The position numbers and the translations under genes are program-made. The notes beneath the pieces are model-generated. The model was not told where the DNA came from and did not search any database. It saw only the letters and a program-made list of their open reading frames with translations. This document shows positions 1 through 5,728 of a stretch of DNA of 5,883 bases, piece by piece (within the stretch, counting starts at the first letter, position 1; the number at the start of each line of letters is the position of its first letter). The DNA comes from Deltaproteobacteria bacterium. Lineage in GTDB: Bacteria; Desulfobacterota; SM23-61. The DNA lies in contig JAPLIW010000510.1 in NCBI GenBank assembly GCA_026388915.1, forward strand, positions 1 to 5,883. The letters are read 5' to 3'.

Positions 1-1124
1 AGGATCTGCTCGGTGTGCTCTCCCAGGGCCGGGGGCGGGGTGAACTGCGGCTCTCCCGCGGGCGACATTTTGATCGGGGTCCCCAGGAGCTTCATCTTCT
101 CTCCCGAGCGGTGGGTGGTTTCCACGATCATGTTGCGGGCCAGGATCTGGGGATCGCTCAGGGCCATATCCACGGTGTTGATCGGGCCGGCGGGCAGGCG
201 CCCCTCCAGCAGCTCCAGCCACTCCTCCCCCGTCTTCTGCAAAAAGATCTCTTCCAGAATGACGTAGAGGGCTTCTTTGTTCTTCAACCGGTCGACCCGG
301 GTGACGAAGCGGGGGTCGGCGGCCAGGTTGGAACGGTCCATGGCCCCCACCAGCTCCTGGAAGAATTTGTCCGTGTTGGCGTCGATGACGATGTCGAAGG
401 TCTTGGTTTTGAAGGCCCGGATGGGATTGGCCGAAACATGGCCGGAACCCACCGGCTGGGCGACCTCCCCGCCATAGAGGTAGTAGAGGCCGCGGTAAAT
501 CTGGAGGGAGAGCTGGCTGTCGAGAAGGCTGATGTCGATGCGCTGCCCCTGGCCGGTTTTTTCACGCTGGTAAAGCGCGGCCATGACCCCGTGGTCGGCG
601 TAGACTCCCCCGGTCAGGTCCCCCATGGGGGCCCCCATGCGGACCGGCATGCGGCCCGGCTCTCCCGTGTAGCTCATGATCCCGCCCCGGGCCTGGATGA
701 TCAGGTCGAAGGCCGGGCGGTCCTTGAAGGGCCCGGTCTGCCCGTACCCCGAGACCGAGCAGGAGAGGATCCGGGGGTTGATCTTCTTCAGCGTCTCATG
801 GTCGATGCGCAGCTTCTCCACCACCCCGGGGCGGAAATTGTCGAAGACCACGTCGGAAACTTTCACCAGCCGGTAAAAGATCTCCAGGCCTTCCTTCGCC
901 TTGAGGTCCAGGGTCAGGGATTTCTTATTCCGGTTGACGCTGAGAAAATAGACGCTCTCCCCGTGGAAAAAATGGGGAGGCATCCCTCTCCCGATGTCGC
1001 CTTCACCGGGTTTTTCGATCTTGATGATCTCGGCCCCCAGGTCGGCCAGGATCATGGAGCCGAAGGGCCCGGCCAGCATCTGGGACAAATCCAACACCCG
1101 TACGCCCGATAAAGGAGCGGTCAT
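1..1124 (-). CDS. CaiB/BaiF family III CoA-transferase, C-terminus cut off by window edge
   Basis: Family III CoA-transferases move CoA from an acyl-CoA donor to a free carboxylic acid through a covalent aspartyl intermediate in the cytoplasm. I translated this reading frame by hand: about 374 codons are visible with no stop, against roughly 400 in the family, so only the tail is missing. It opens MTAPLSGVRVLDLSQMLAGP, then LADLGAEIIKIEKP, SVNRNKKSLTLDLK, FDNFRPGV and SGYGQTGPFKDRPAFD, all typical of the N-terminal CaiB fold. Asp169 in MGDLTGG lies where formyl-CoA transferase has its catalytic Asp169. DISLLDSQL and the ARNMIVE / GTPIKMS segments fit the rest of the family. The ATG overlaps the stop of the upstream B12-subunit gene (ATGA), and a purine-rich GGGGAGGG site lies just upstream, so the two are probably translationally coupled. 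Sequence alone does not give the acid substrate; the neighbouring mutase suggests one whose CoA ester is rearranged. Confidence 0.93.
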   Translation of the reverse strand, partial: MTAPLSGVRVLDLSQMLAGPFGSMILADLGAEIIKIEKPGEGDIGRGMPPHFFHGESVYFLSVNRNKKSLTLDLKAKEGLEIFYRLVKVSDVVFDNFRPGVVEKLRIDHETLKKINPRILSCSVSGYGQTGPFKDRPAFDLIIQARGGIMSYTGEPGRMPVRMGAPMGDLTGGVYADHGVMAALYQREKTGQGQRIDISLLDSQLSLQIYRGLYYLYGGEVAQPVGSGHVSANPIRAFKTKTFDIVIDANTDKFFQELVGAMDRSNLAADPRFVTRVDRLKNKEALYVILEEIFLQKTGEEWLELLEGRLPAGPINTVDMALSDPQILARNMIVETTHRSGEKMKLLGTPIKMSPAGEPQFTPPPALGEHTEQI

Positions 1125-1540
1125 TTTCCCTCCCCTCTCCGGCGGGACACTTGATCGCGGATGAATTTCTCAATTCCTTCCAGCGTGGAATGGACCGGAA
1201 AGACTTCGTCGACCCCGCTGGATTTGAGAAGGGGGATGTCCTCCCTGGGAATGATCCCCCCGACGATGACCAGGAGGTCCTTGATTCCTTTCTCCCTCAA
1301 TCCCTCCATCAGCTCCTGGCACAGCTCCACGTGGGAACCGGAAAGGATGGAGAGCCCCAGCACATCCACGTCTTCCTGGATGGCGGCGAAGAGGATCTTC
1401 TCCGGGCTCTGCCGCAGGCCGGTATAGATGACCTCCATTCCGGCGTTGCGCAGCCTCTGCACGATCACCTTCGCCCCCACGTCGTGGCCGTCCAAACCCG
1501 GCTTGGCGATCAAAACCCTGATGGGTATGCCTTCAGTCAT
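1121..1540 (-). CDS. Cobalamin-binding small subunit of a B12-dependent acyl-CoA mutase
   Basis: This 139-aa protein is a stand-alone B12-binding domain, matching the ~135-aa small subunits of two-gene mutases (IcmB, HcmB, archaeal methylmalonyl-CoA mutase small subunit). It binds adenosylcobalamin base-off/His-on and docks on the large subunit. Visible motifs are KPGLDGHDVGAK (Lys13, Asp17, His19; His19 is the expected cobalt ligand, matching Lys604/Asp608/His610 of P. shermanii mutase), SILSG (Ser64-x-Leu66) and VGGIIP (Gly94-Gly95). The usual FGPGT loop before the last helix is replaced by FPVHST (residues 114-119), which is unusual. The frame stays open upstream to a TTG at 1606, but I chose the ATG at 1540: AAGGAG sits 6 nt upstream and the domain begins there (MTEGIPIRVLIAKPG). 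The extra 22 residues look unlike this family. The stop overlaps the CoA-transferase start. Confidence 0.93.
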   Translation of the reverse strand: MTEGIPIRVLIAKPGLDGHDVGAKVIVQRLRNAGMEVIYTGLRQSPEKILFAAIQEDVDVLGLSILSGSHVELCQELMEGLREKGIKDLLVIVGGIIPREDIPLLKSSGVDEVFPVHSTLEGIEKFIRDQVSRRRGEGK

Positions 1541-1546
1541 TCCTGA

Positions 1547-1554
1547 CTCCTTCC
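1547..1554 (-). promoter_or_regulatory. Ribosome binding site fixing the start of the B12 subunit gene
   Basis: On the minus strand GGAAGGAG lies 6 nt before the ATG at 1540. This is near-consensus Shine-Dalgarno at good spacing and supports that ATG over the TTG 66 nt further upstream. Confidence 0.75.
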
Positions 1555-1643
1555 GCAATCGGGGCGGTGAATGTATAGAATTATTATCTTTACTGCTTCT
1601 GTACAAAATCTCTAAATTTTCGGTGCTTGCAAACGGGTCTCTG

Positions 1644-1692
1644 AAATCCCCCCCAACCCCCCCTTTAGAAAAGGGGGGCGAAGGGGGGATTT
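1644..1692. repeat. 49-bp G/C-run inverted repeat
   Basis: The left arm AAATCCCCCCCAACCCCCCC and the right arm GGGGGGCGAAGGGGGGATTT pair around a short TTTAGAAAA centre. The arms are imperfect: run lengths differ by one and AA faces CGAA. This pattern, two C-runs then two G-runs flanked by AAAT/ATTT, is a familiar dispersed intergenic repeat in deltaproteobacteria (from memory). No T-tract follows on either strand, so it is not a canonical intrinsic terminator, although the hairpin could slow transcription or protect upstream mRNA. Confidence 0.8.
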
Positions 1693-1786
1693 CTGGAATT
1701 GCCCGACTGCAAAAATCAAATCTTCGGGAGGGAGTGTTGCTGAGCTAGGCTCCCATTTTTCAGTTGTTCTTATTTTTTCTCTGGAA

Positions 1787-1816
1787 GTTATCCGTGTTTA
1801 TCCGCGTTCAGCCGTG
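1787..1816. repeat. Degenerate 10-nt tandem repeat (TTATCCGTG type)
   Basis: Three consecutive 10-nt units read GTTATCCGTG, TTTATCCGCG and TTCAGCCGTG. Similar ATCCGTGTTTATCCG strings occur as dispersed intergenic repeats in many bacterial genomes (recalled, not searched). The tract lies about 40 bp after the end of the mutase large-subunit gene. No function is evident. Confidence 0.6.
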
Positions 1817-1854
1817 TCCCAATAAAAAATCTGTACCGTCTCTGCCCCCTCAAG

Positions 1855-3516
1855 TTAAATGGTCCTCGGCTCCTGGTATTCCCCGAACACCTGTTTCAAA
1901 GCCGAGATGATCTCGCCCACGGTGGCCCGCGCCTCCACCGCCGGGAAGAGGGTCGGGAAAATGTTTTCCTCCTTCTCCGCGGCCTGGCGCAGGGCCGCAA
2001 GGGCTCCCTGAACCTTCTTCGAATCCCTCTTCGCCTTCACCTCTTTCAGCCTGGCGGTCTGGGCGTCCCGGATCTTGGGGTTGGCCCGGTACACCTCGAT
2101 GGGCTTCTCCTCTTCCTTGGAAGTGAAGCGGTTGACTCCCACCAGGACCTTTTCCCCCTTGGAGATCTTCTCCTGCAGTTCGTAGCTCTGCCGGGCCAGG
2201 TCTCTCTGCAAAGTCCCTTCCTCGATGGCCTTGACGATGCCCCCCCGGCTTTCATAGTCCGCCATGGTCTTGCGCATCCTCTCTTCCATCTGGTTGGTCA
2301 GGGACTCCACGTAATAAGAGCCGGCCAGGGGATCCACCGTATCCGTCACTCCGGTCTCGTAGGCCAGAATCTGTTGCACCCGCAGGGCGGTGCGGATGGC
2401 CAAATCGGAGGGGATGGCGTAGGCTTCATCAAAGCAGCCCATGTTCAGGGAGCGGGTCCCGGCCAGGACCGCGGCCAGCCCGAAGAGCGCCCCCCGGGTG
2501 ATGTTGTTCAGGGGCTCGGCGGCGGTCATGCCTCCCCCCAGGGCGCCGGTGGAGAATTTCAGGCGCATGGACTCCGGATTCTGGGCCCCGTAACGTTCTT
2601 TCATGAGCCGGGCCCAGAGCCGCCGGGCGGCCCGCAGCTTGGCCACGTCTTCGAAAAGGTGGAAGTTTCTCCCCCCCACCGCCATGTGGAAGACGATCAG
2701 CGGGGCGATCTGGTCGACAGAATACCCCCGCTTCAACACCTCCTCGATGTAGGCCAGGGCGTTCAGGAAGGGAAGAGAAACGGACTGTTCGGCCCTGGCC
2801 CCGTACTCGCACAGGTGCGTGGCCGACACGCTGATGGGGTTGAACCGGGGGATGTGATTGATGCAGTACTCGATGGTGTCGGCGATGAGGCGCATGGAGG
2901 GCTTGGGGGGAAAGATCCAGGTCCCCCGGGCCACGTACTCTTTCAGGATGTCATTCTGCACGGTCCCCCGGAGGGCCTCGGGGGAAACTCCCTGCTTCTT
3001 TCCCACCAGGACATACATGGCCAGAATGATGGCCGCGGTGGAGTTGATGGTGAAGGAAGTGCTCATCTTGTCCAGCGGGATCCCGTCAAAGAGCCGTTCC
3101 ATGTCATCCAGCGTGTCCACGGCTACTCCCAGCTTGCCCACATCGTACCGGGCCGGGGGATCGTCCGAATCCATGCCCAGCTGGGTGGGAAGATCGAAGG
3201 CCAGGCTCAATCCCGTCTGCCCGCTCTTGAGCAGGAACTTGAACCGTTCGTTGGTCTCCTCCGCCGTGGCCAGGCCGGCGTAGGGGCGCATGGTCCAGAG
3301 CTGGCTGCGGTACATGGTGGGGTAGATGCCCCGGGTAAAGGGGTAGGCCCCGGGATCTCCCAGGTCCTGCTCATAATCAAACCCGGATAGGTCCTTCGGT
3401 CCGTAAGAAACTTTAACCGGTTCACCGAAACTCGTGTAGGCCTCCCGCGGCCCTTTCTTCTTTTCCGTGCTCCCGGCCGGCTTTTTTCCCTTGGCGGCGA
3501 CATCTGAGGCGCCCAT
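1855..3516 (-). CDS. B12-dependent acyl-CoA mutase large subunit, divergent methylmalonyl-CoA mutase family
   Basis: This 553-aa protein is the substrate-binding TIM-barrel subunit of an adenosylcobalamin mutase, which rearranges the carbon skeleton of acyl-CoA esters by a radical mechanism. It lacks the C-terminal B12 domain, which is encoded separately at 1121-1540. Family landmarks are YPTMYRSQLWTMRPYAG (65-81), GLSLAFDLPTQLG (102-114), TVQNDILKEYVARGT (185-199), FPPKPSMR (202-209), VAKLRAARRLWARL (291-304), ETGVTDTVDPLAGSYYVE (387-404) and ATVGEI (531-536). Tyr79, Gln187, Arg197, His234 and Glu364 match Tyr89, Gln197, Arg207, His244 and Glu370 of P. shermanii methylmalonyl-CoA mutase. Tyr and Arg favour a carboxylated acyl-CoA rather than isobutyryl-CoA. 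Deviations are Gln72 for Arg82, Thr233 for Tyr243, Ser322 for His328, Gly324 for Gln330 and Gly360 for Asn366. The exact substrate is therefore open. The ATG follows AAGGAGG at good spacing. Residues 1-25 are a Lys-rich, low-complexity tail. Confidence 0.93.
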   Translation of the reverse strand: MGASDVAAKGKKPAGSTEKKKGPREAYTSFGEPVKVSYGPKDLSGFDYEQDLGDPGAYPFTRGIYPTMYRSQLWTMRPYAGLATAEETNERFKFLLKSGQTGLSLAFDLPTQLGMDSDDPPARYDVGKLGVAVDTLDDMERLFDGIPLDKMSTSFTINSTAAIILAMYVLVGKKQGVSPEALRGTVQNDILKEYVARGTWIFPPKPSMRLIADTIEYCINHIPRFNPISVSATHLCEYGARAEQSVSLPFLNALAYIEEVLKRGYSVDQIAPLIVFHMAVGGRNFHLFEDVAKLRAARRLWARLMKERYGAQNPESMRLKFSTGALGGGMTAAEPLNNITRGALFGLAAVLAGTRSLNMGCFDEAYAIPSDLAIRTALRVQQILAYETGVTDTVDPLAGSYYVESLTNQMEERMRKTMADYESRGGIVKAIEEGTLQRDLARQSYELQEKISKGEKVLVGVNRFTSKEEEKPIEVYRANPKIRDAQTARLKEVKAKRDSKKVQGALAALRQAAEKEENIFPTLFPAVEARATVGEIISALKQVFGEYQEPRTI

Positions 3517-3610
3517 CGTTCTTCCTCCTTCACTCCTCTGGCGTCAATCCTCCATCGGGATTGCCCCGCGGGATTTCCTGCCGCTTCGGGTTCGCCATGG
3601 TATATCTTTT

Positions 3611-3638
3611 CTTATAATCTTATCGGGCTCTTTGTCAA
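3611..3638 (-). promoter_or_regulatory. Sigma70-type promoter for the mutase operon
   Basis: On the minus strand a perfect TTGACA -35 (3633-3638) is followed after 16 nt by TATAAG (3611-3616), five of six matches to TATAAT. Transcription would start near 3604, giving a leader of about 88 nt before the mutase ATG at 3516. The surrounding 3601-3640 segment is markedly AT-richer than the genes. Confidence 0.7.
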
Positions 3639-3888
3639 CCTCGATCTCTCCCTTGCTCATTCCCAGTTATTTGTGCTGGTTGGGGATCAGGCTGAAGGAA
3701 TTCGGATCATCAGGCTCGGCGGGATCACAGTTTTCTAATCATCCTTCCGCCTATCCTCCGCAAAGAGAGGCCTGCGAGGAAATAGTTCCAGAGGCATGAC
3801 TGGGATAAACCATCTTTCCTTGCGAATCTCCCCGGGACAGGCCCGACCCCATGAAAGAATAACCGCCTTAGTCCCTTACAAGTTGAGT

Positions 3889-3905
3889 TGATCTCAAAAT
3901 GGTCA
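3889..3905. repeat. Left copy of a CTCAAAA hairpin motif flanking the 507-codon gene
   Basis: TGAT and GTCA (3889-3892 and 3902-3905) can pair, with one G-U wobble in RNA, around a CTCAAAATG loop. The same layout, a TGAC-type stem around a loop containing CTCAAAA, recurs in the same orientation at 5588-5610, beyond the other end of the gene. The similarity is short and gapped, so it may be chance. Confidence 0.35.
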
Positions 3906-3910
3906 CAAAG

Positions 3911-5434
3911 TTAGATTCCAACTGTTATAGGTTCGGCGAGAGAAGGGATAACGACCAGCGTTTTCAGCTTCAGGGCGGTGGTCACCACCTTCTTGCCGAG
4001 GAGAGTGAGATAATACCGATAAGTACCCCGAACCCTCTTGATCAGGCCATGCATGTGGAGACGCTTGATGATCCGGGAGATCTGGGTTCCAGATTTTCCA
4101 AACAGGGCGGCACGCAGAAGGCAGTTTTTAAAGCCATGGATATTAAACTCTCCCCGCGCAAGCGCCTCGAACAATCGCTGATCCTCTTCATCGAAGAAGC
4201 GAAACCCCCGGTAGGTCCGCTCCCCATCGTCAGCCGGCTTGGAGATCTTCTCCAGATTCTGGATGCCCGCCGTACAATCCTCGACGGCCGAGATGAACTC
4301 CAAGTACCGGCGATTGGCCGCCTCCATCAACTCGGCCAAAACCGGCAAGCTATAGATGGACTTCTTCACGGGGGCGACCTTCATCTCCCAAGTCCCCTCC
4401 CGATGTTCCACCCTCCGGTGGTGCTTGAAAAAACTGATGTCATTCGTGGTCGTCTCGATGCGCAAGATGACCCCCAGCTTGTCATACATTTTTATGGAAA
4501 CGGGACCCATCTGATGCTTGATCCGGGTCCCCTCAATCCGGGTGTGAAAATCGTTGCCGATTTCTCCTTCGTAGTTGCCATTCACCTTGCGACCCAAGAA
4601 GGTGGCCACCTGCCCAGGTTTCACCGCATGGATCGCCGTCCGACTCAGGGTCTCATAGAGAGGCCCCAGATCCGCCTGACGCTTAAAGACCACATCGGTG
4701 GCGAACTCCACCTGCATCAGGCTCCAGTGATACCCCGAGGAAAAGTGCCGAATTACCGGGCAGAACTGCCGAGCCACTTGATCCAGTTGCCGATGCAATC
4801 TCTCGACCCGCAGGCCATCTGCCAACTTCTGCGCTTCCGCAGAATCTTCCACCTCCACAAACCCGTTTTCCATCAAACGATAGCCGATTCCCCTCTTCCG
4901 CAGCCGCACCGCCAGCTGGTTGTGCCCATTGTAGTAGAACTGCAGGCGAAAAGGAGCCCAGGTAGGTACCCGCAGATAGCACAGCCCCAGATCTTCATGG
5001 ATAAAGTAAAAATAGTAGTGCAGGCACTTGGCCTCCGTGGACTTCAAAAACGTCTTGCCGGTCCTCTTGTCATGCCAAGGCCTGAAAGAAGGGCAAGGCT
5101 CCATGGCCGAAAAGATATGCACCAGCCCGGGATGATCTCCCCGTTGGGCCACGATCTTCTTGACTCGCTCCTCCTTCCGGAAGTCTTTTTTCCGAATGAA
5201 CTCAATCTCCAAACCGTTCTCTTGGGCCAAACGCTCGGCGTGGTTACGGATTTCATCCCGCAGAGGTTCGGCAAACTGGGTATAGTCAAAAATCCGGATG
5301 TTCTGGGTGTAGAGATGGCTGGTCATCGCCGCGGCATGGCAGATTTCGGGAATCGTTCCCGTGATGACCACCCGATCGAAACAGGAAAGCACGCCCCGGA
5401 TCTTACTGGCATATCGCTCGGTCAAAAGAGTCAT
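3911..5434 (-). CDS. Uncharacterised 507-aa protein with C-terminal winged helix, possibly mobile-element encoded
   Basis: I recognise this as a conserved, often multi-copy bacterial protein family that databases tend to label hypothetical or MarR-like; its function is not known to me. It starts MTLLTERYASKIRGVLSCFD and continues with VVITGTIP (22-29). Aromatic-rich segments follow (CLHYYFYFIHEDLGLCYLR, 137-155; PTWAPFRLQFYYNGHNQLA, 157-175), then GYHWSLMQVEFATDVVF (234-250) and EGTRIKHQMGPVSIKMYDK (301-319) running into LRIETTTND (324-332) and FFKHHRRVEHREG (335-347). Residues about 426-485 form a winged helix (RLHMHGLIKRVRGTYRYYLT). The YDK...LRIE stretch recalls phage/plasmid replication proteins of the gene II/X type. 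That is a resemblance by eye, not an assignment. No membrane segment or signal peptide is seen. The gene is visibly less GC-rich than the mutase cluster and has a large structured repeat upstream, which fits horizontal acquisition. Confidence 0.8.
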   Translation of the reverse strand: MTLLTERYASKIRGVLSCFDRVVITGTIPEICHAAAMTSHLYTQNIRIFDYTQFAEPLRDEIRNHAERLAQENGLEIEFIRKKDFRKEERVKKIVAQRGDHPGLVHIFSAMEPCPSFRPWHDKRTGKTFLKSTEAKCLHYYFYFIHEDLGLCYLRVPTWAPFRLQFYYNGHNQLAVRLRKRGIGYRLMENGFVEVEDSAEAQKLADGLRVERLHRQLDQVARQFCPVIRHFSSGYHWSLMQVEFATDVVFKRQADLGPLYETLSRTAIHAVKPGQVATFLGRKVNGNYEGEIGNDFHTRIEGTRIKHQMGPVSIKMYDKLGVILRIETTTNDISFFKHHRRVEHREGTWEMKVAPVKKSIYSLPVLAELMEAANRRYLEFISAVEDCTAGIQNLEKISKPADDGERTYRGFRFFDEEDQRLFEALARGEFNIHGFKNCLLRAALFGKSGTQISRIIKRLHMHGLIKRVRGTYRYYLTLLGKKVVTTALKLKTLVVIPSLAEPITVGI

Positions 5435-5477
5435 GGCCTCAACCCCAAGGGAGATTTGCAGAACTCTATTGCCTATG

Positions 5478-5506
5478 GCTATAATTCATCCCTTTGGAAA
5501 AGTAAA
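5478..5506 (-). promoter_or_regulatory. Possible promoter for the 507-codon gene
   Basis: On the minus strand TTTACT (5501-5506) and TATAGC (5478-5483) are separated by 17 nt, each with four of six consensus matches. Transcription would begin near 5471, about 37 nt before the ATG at 5434. The match is weak but the location is right. Confidence 0.3.
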
Positions 5507-5550
5507 CTCGAATCTTGCGCTTTCTCGGGAAGGTCTGACAAGGGGAGCAG

Positions 5551-5666
5551 GTTATCCATAGGGGGTTACGAGGGCGGAACGGTTTTAGCTGACACCTCAA
5601 AAATGTCGGCGTCCCCCGCTTTGGCGGGGGAAAACCGCTCCGCCCTCGTAACCCCCTGTGGATAAC
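5551..5666. repeat. 116-bp long inverted repeat with two inner hairpins and DnaA-box-like ends
   Basis: Arms 5551-5586 and 5631-5666 are 36 nt each and complementary except at two positions (T5559 and A5579 with their partners); one of the two is a G-U wobble in either transcript. The 44-nt centre holds two further hairpins: GCTGACA/TGTCGGC (5588-5594 with 5604-5610, one wobble) and CCCCCGC/GCGGGGG (5613-5619 with 5624-5630, loop TTTG). As RNA or extruded DNA this gives a three-way junction on a long stem. The outer ends read GTTATCC...GGATAAC. The repeat lies between the stop of the right-hand partial gene and the start of the 507-codon gene, so it could terminate the former, regulate the latter, or be a mobile or target element. 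Confidence 0.9.
5657..5665 (-). promoter_or_regulatory. DnaA-box consensus match at the end of the inverted repeat
   Basis: The minus strand reads TTATCCACA, a perfect match to the E. coli DnaA box. The opposite arm carries TTATCCATA on the plus strand at 5552-5560, and TTATCCCCC follows at 5675-5683. Three related 9-mers in about 130 bp may be meaningful or may simply reflect the palindrome. Confidence 0.4.
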
Positions 5667-5687
5667 CCCAGCACTTATCCCCCACCT

Positions 5688-5728
5688 AAGTCTTTAGTCT
5701 TTGCCTTTGGGTTTAGTCTTTGGTCTTT
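5688..5728. repeat. Short GTCTTT direct-repeat tract
   Basis: GTCTTT occurs four times (5690, 5697, 5716 and 5723) with 7-, 19- and 7-nt steps. The longer unit TTTAGTCTTTG repeats exactly at 5693-5703 and 5712-5722. The tract ends at the stop codon of the partial gene at 5728 and therefore forms its 3' untranslated region. No function is evident. Confidence 0.6.

Larger units (their letters stand above)
1541..1854. other. Spacer between mutase large and small subunit genes, with two repeats
   Basis: A 314-bp gap separates two genes whose products should form one enzyme. It holds a G/C-run inverted repeat (1644-1692), a three-unit degenerate tandem repeat (1787-1816) and an AT-rich stretch at about 1570-1620 just upstream of the small-subunit gene. 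The AT-rich part could hold a weak promoter reading leftwards, but I found no convincing -35/-10 pair. No protein-like frame is visible. The spacer looks like an operon junction that has accumulated intergenic repeats. Confidence 0.7.
3517..3910. other. Spacer upstream of the mutase operon
   Basis: This 394-bp stretch holds the mutase promoter and leader (3517-3638) and then about 270 bp with no supported gene. The leader contains a 22-codon frame (3598 to 3530, minus, ATG to TGA) ending 13 nt before the mutase start. It has no evident ribosome binding site and I do not call it a gene. From 3660 to 3882 I see only short stop-ridden frames. The TTGAG/CTCAA hairpin at 3883-3897 lies just past the stop of the 507-codon gene but has a 5-bp stem and no clear T-tract, so it is at best a weak terminator. 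Confidence 0.6.

Noticed and set aside
15..1112. 365-codon plus-strand open frame
   Set aside because: Antisense shadow of the CoA-transferase gene in GC-rich DNA; its translation resembles no known protein.
1541..1606. 22-residue N-terminal extension of the B12 subunit from a TTG
   Set aside because: The extension is unlike the family, while the internal ATG at 1540 has a strong ribosome binding site and matches usual length.
1644..1692. Intrinsic terminator
   Set aside because: The hairpin is strong but no T-run follows on either strand, and it looks like a dispersed repeat.
2374..3390. 338-codon plus-strand open frame
   Set aside because: Antisense shadow of the mutase large subunit, rich in Gly/His/Gln with no domain pattern.
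3467..3799. 110-codon plus-strand frame across the mutase start and spacer
   Set aside because: It overlaps the strong minus-strand promoter and gene start antisense, with no ribosome binding site or recognisable product.
5480..5485. Perfect TATAAT on the plus strand as a promoter towards the inverted repeat
   Set aside because: Only a poor TTGCAG lies 18 nt upstream and there is no plus-strand gene to drive; it would matter only if a plus-strand small RNA were shown.
3899..5665. 588-codon plus-strand open frame covering the whole 507-codon gene
   Set aside because: It runs antisense to a recognisable conserved protein, its translation is rich in Pro/Gln/His/Leu without family motifs, and it ends inside the inverted repeat. 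It is a shadow frame.
5551..5666. Integron attC site
   Set aside because: The outer ends are GTTATCC...GGATAAC, whereas attC has RYYYAAC at the left and GTTRRRY at the right, so the orientation is wrong, and no integrase is present.
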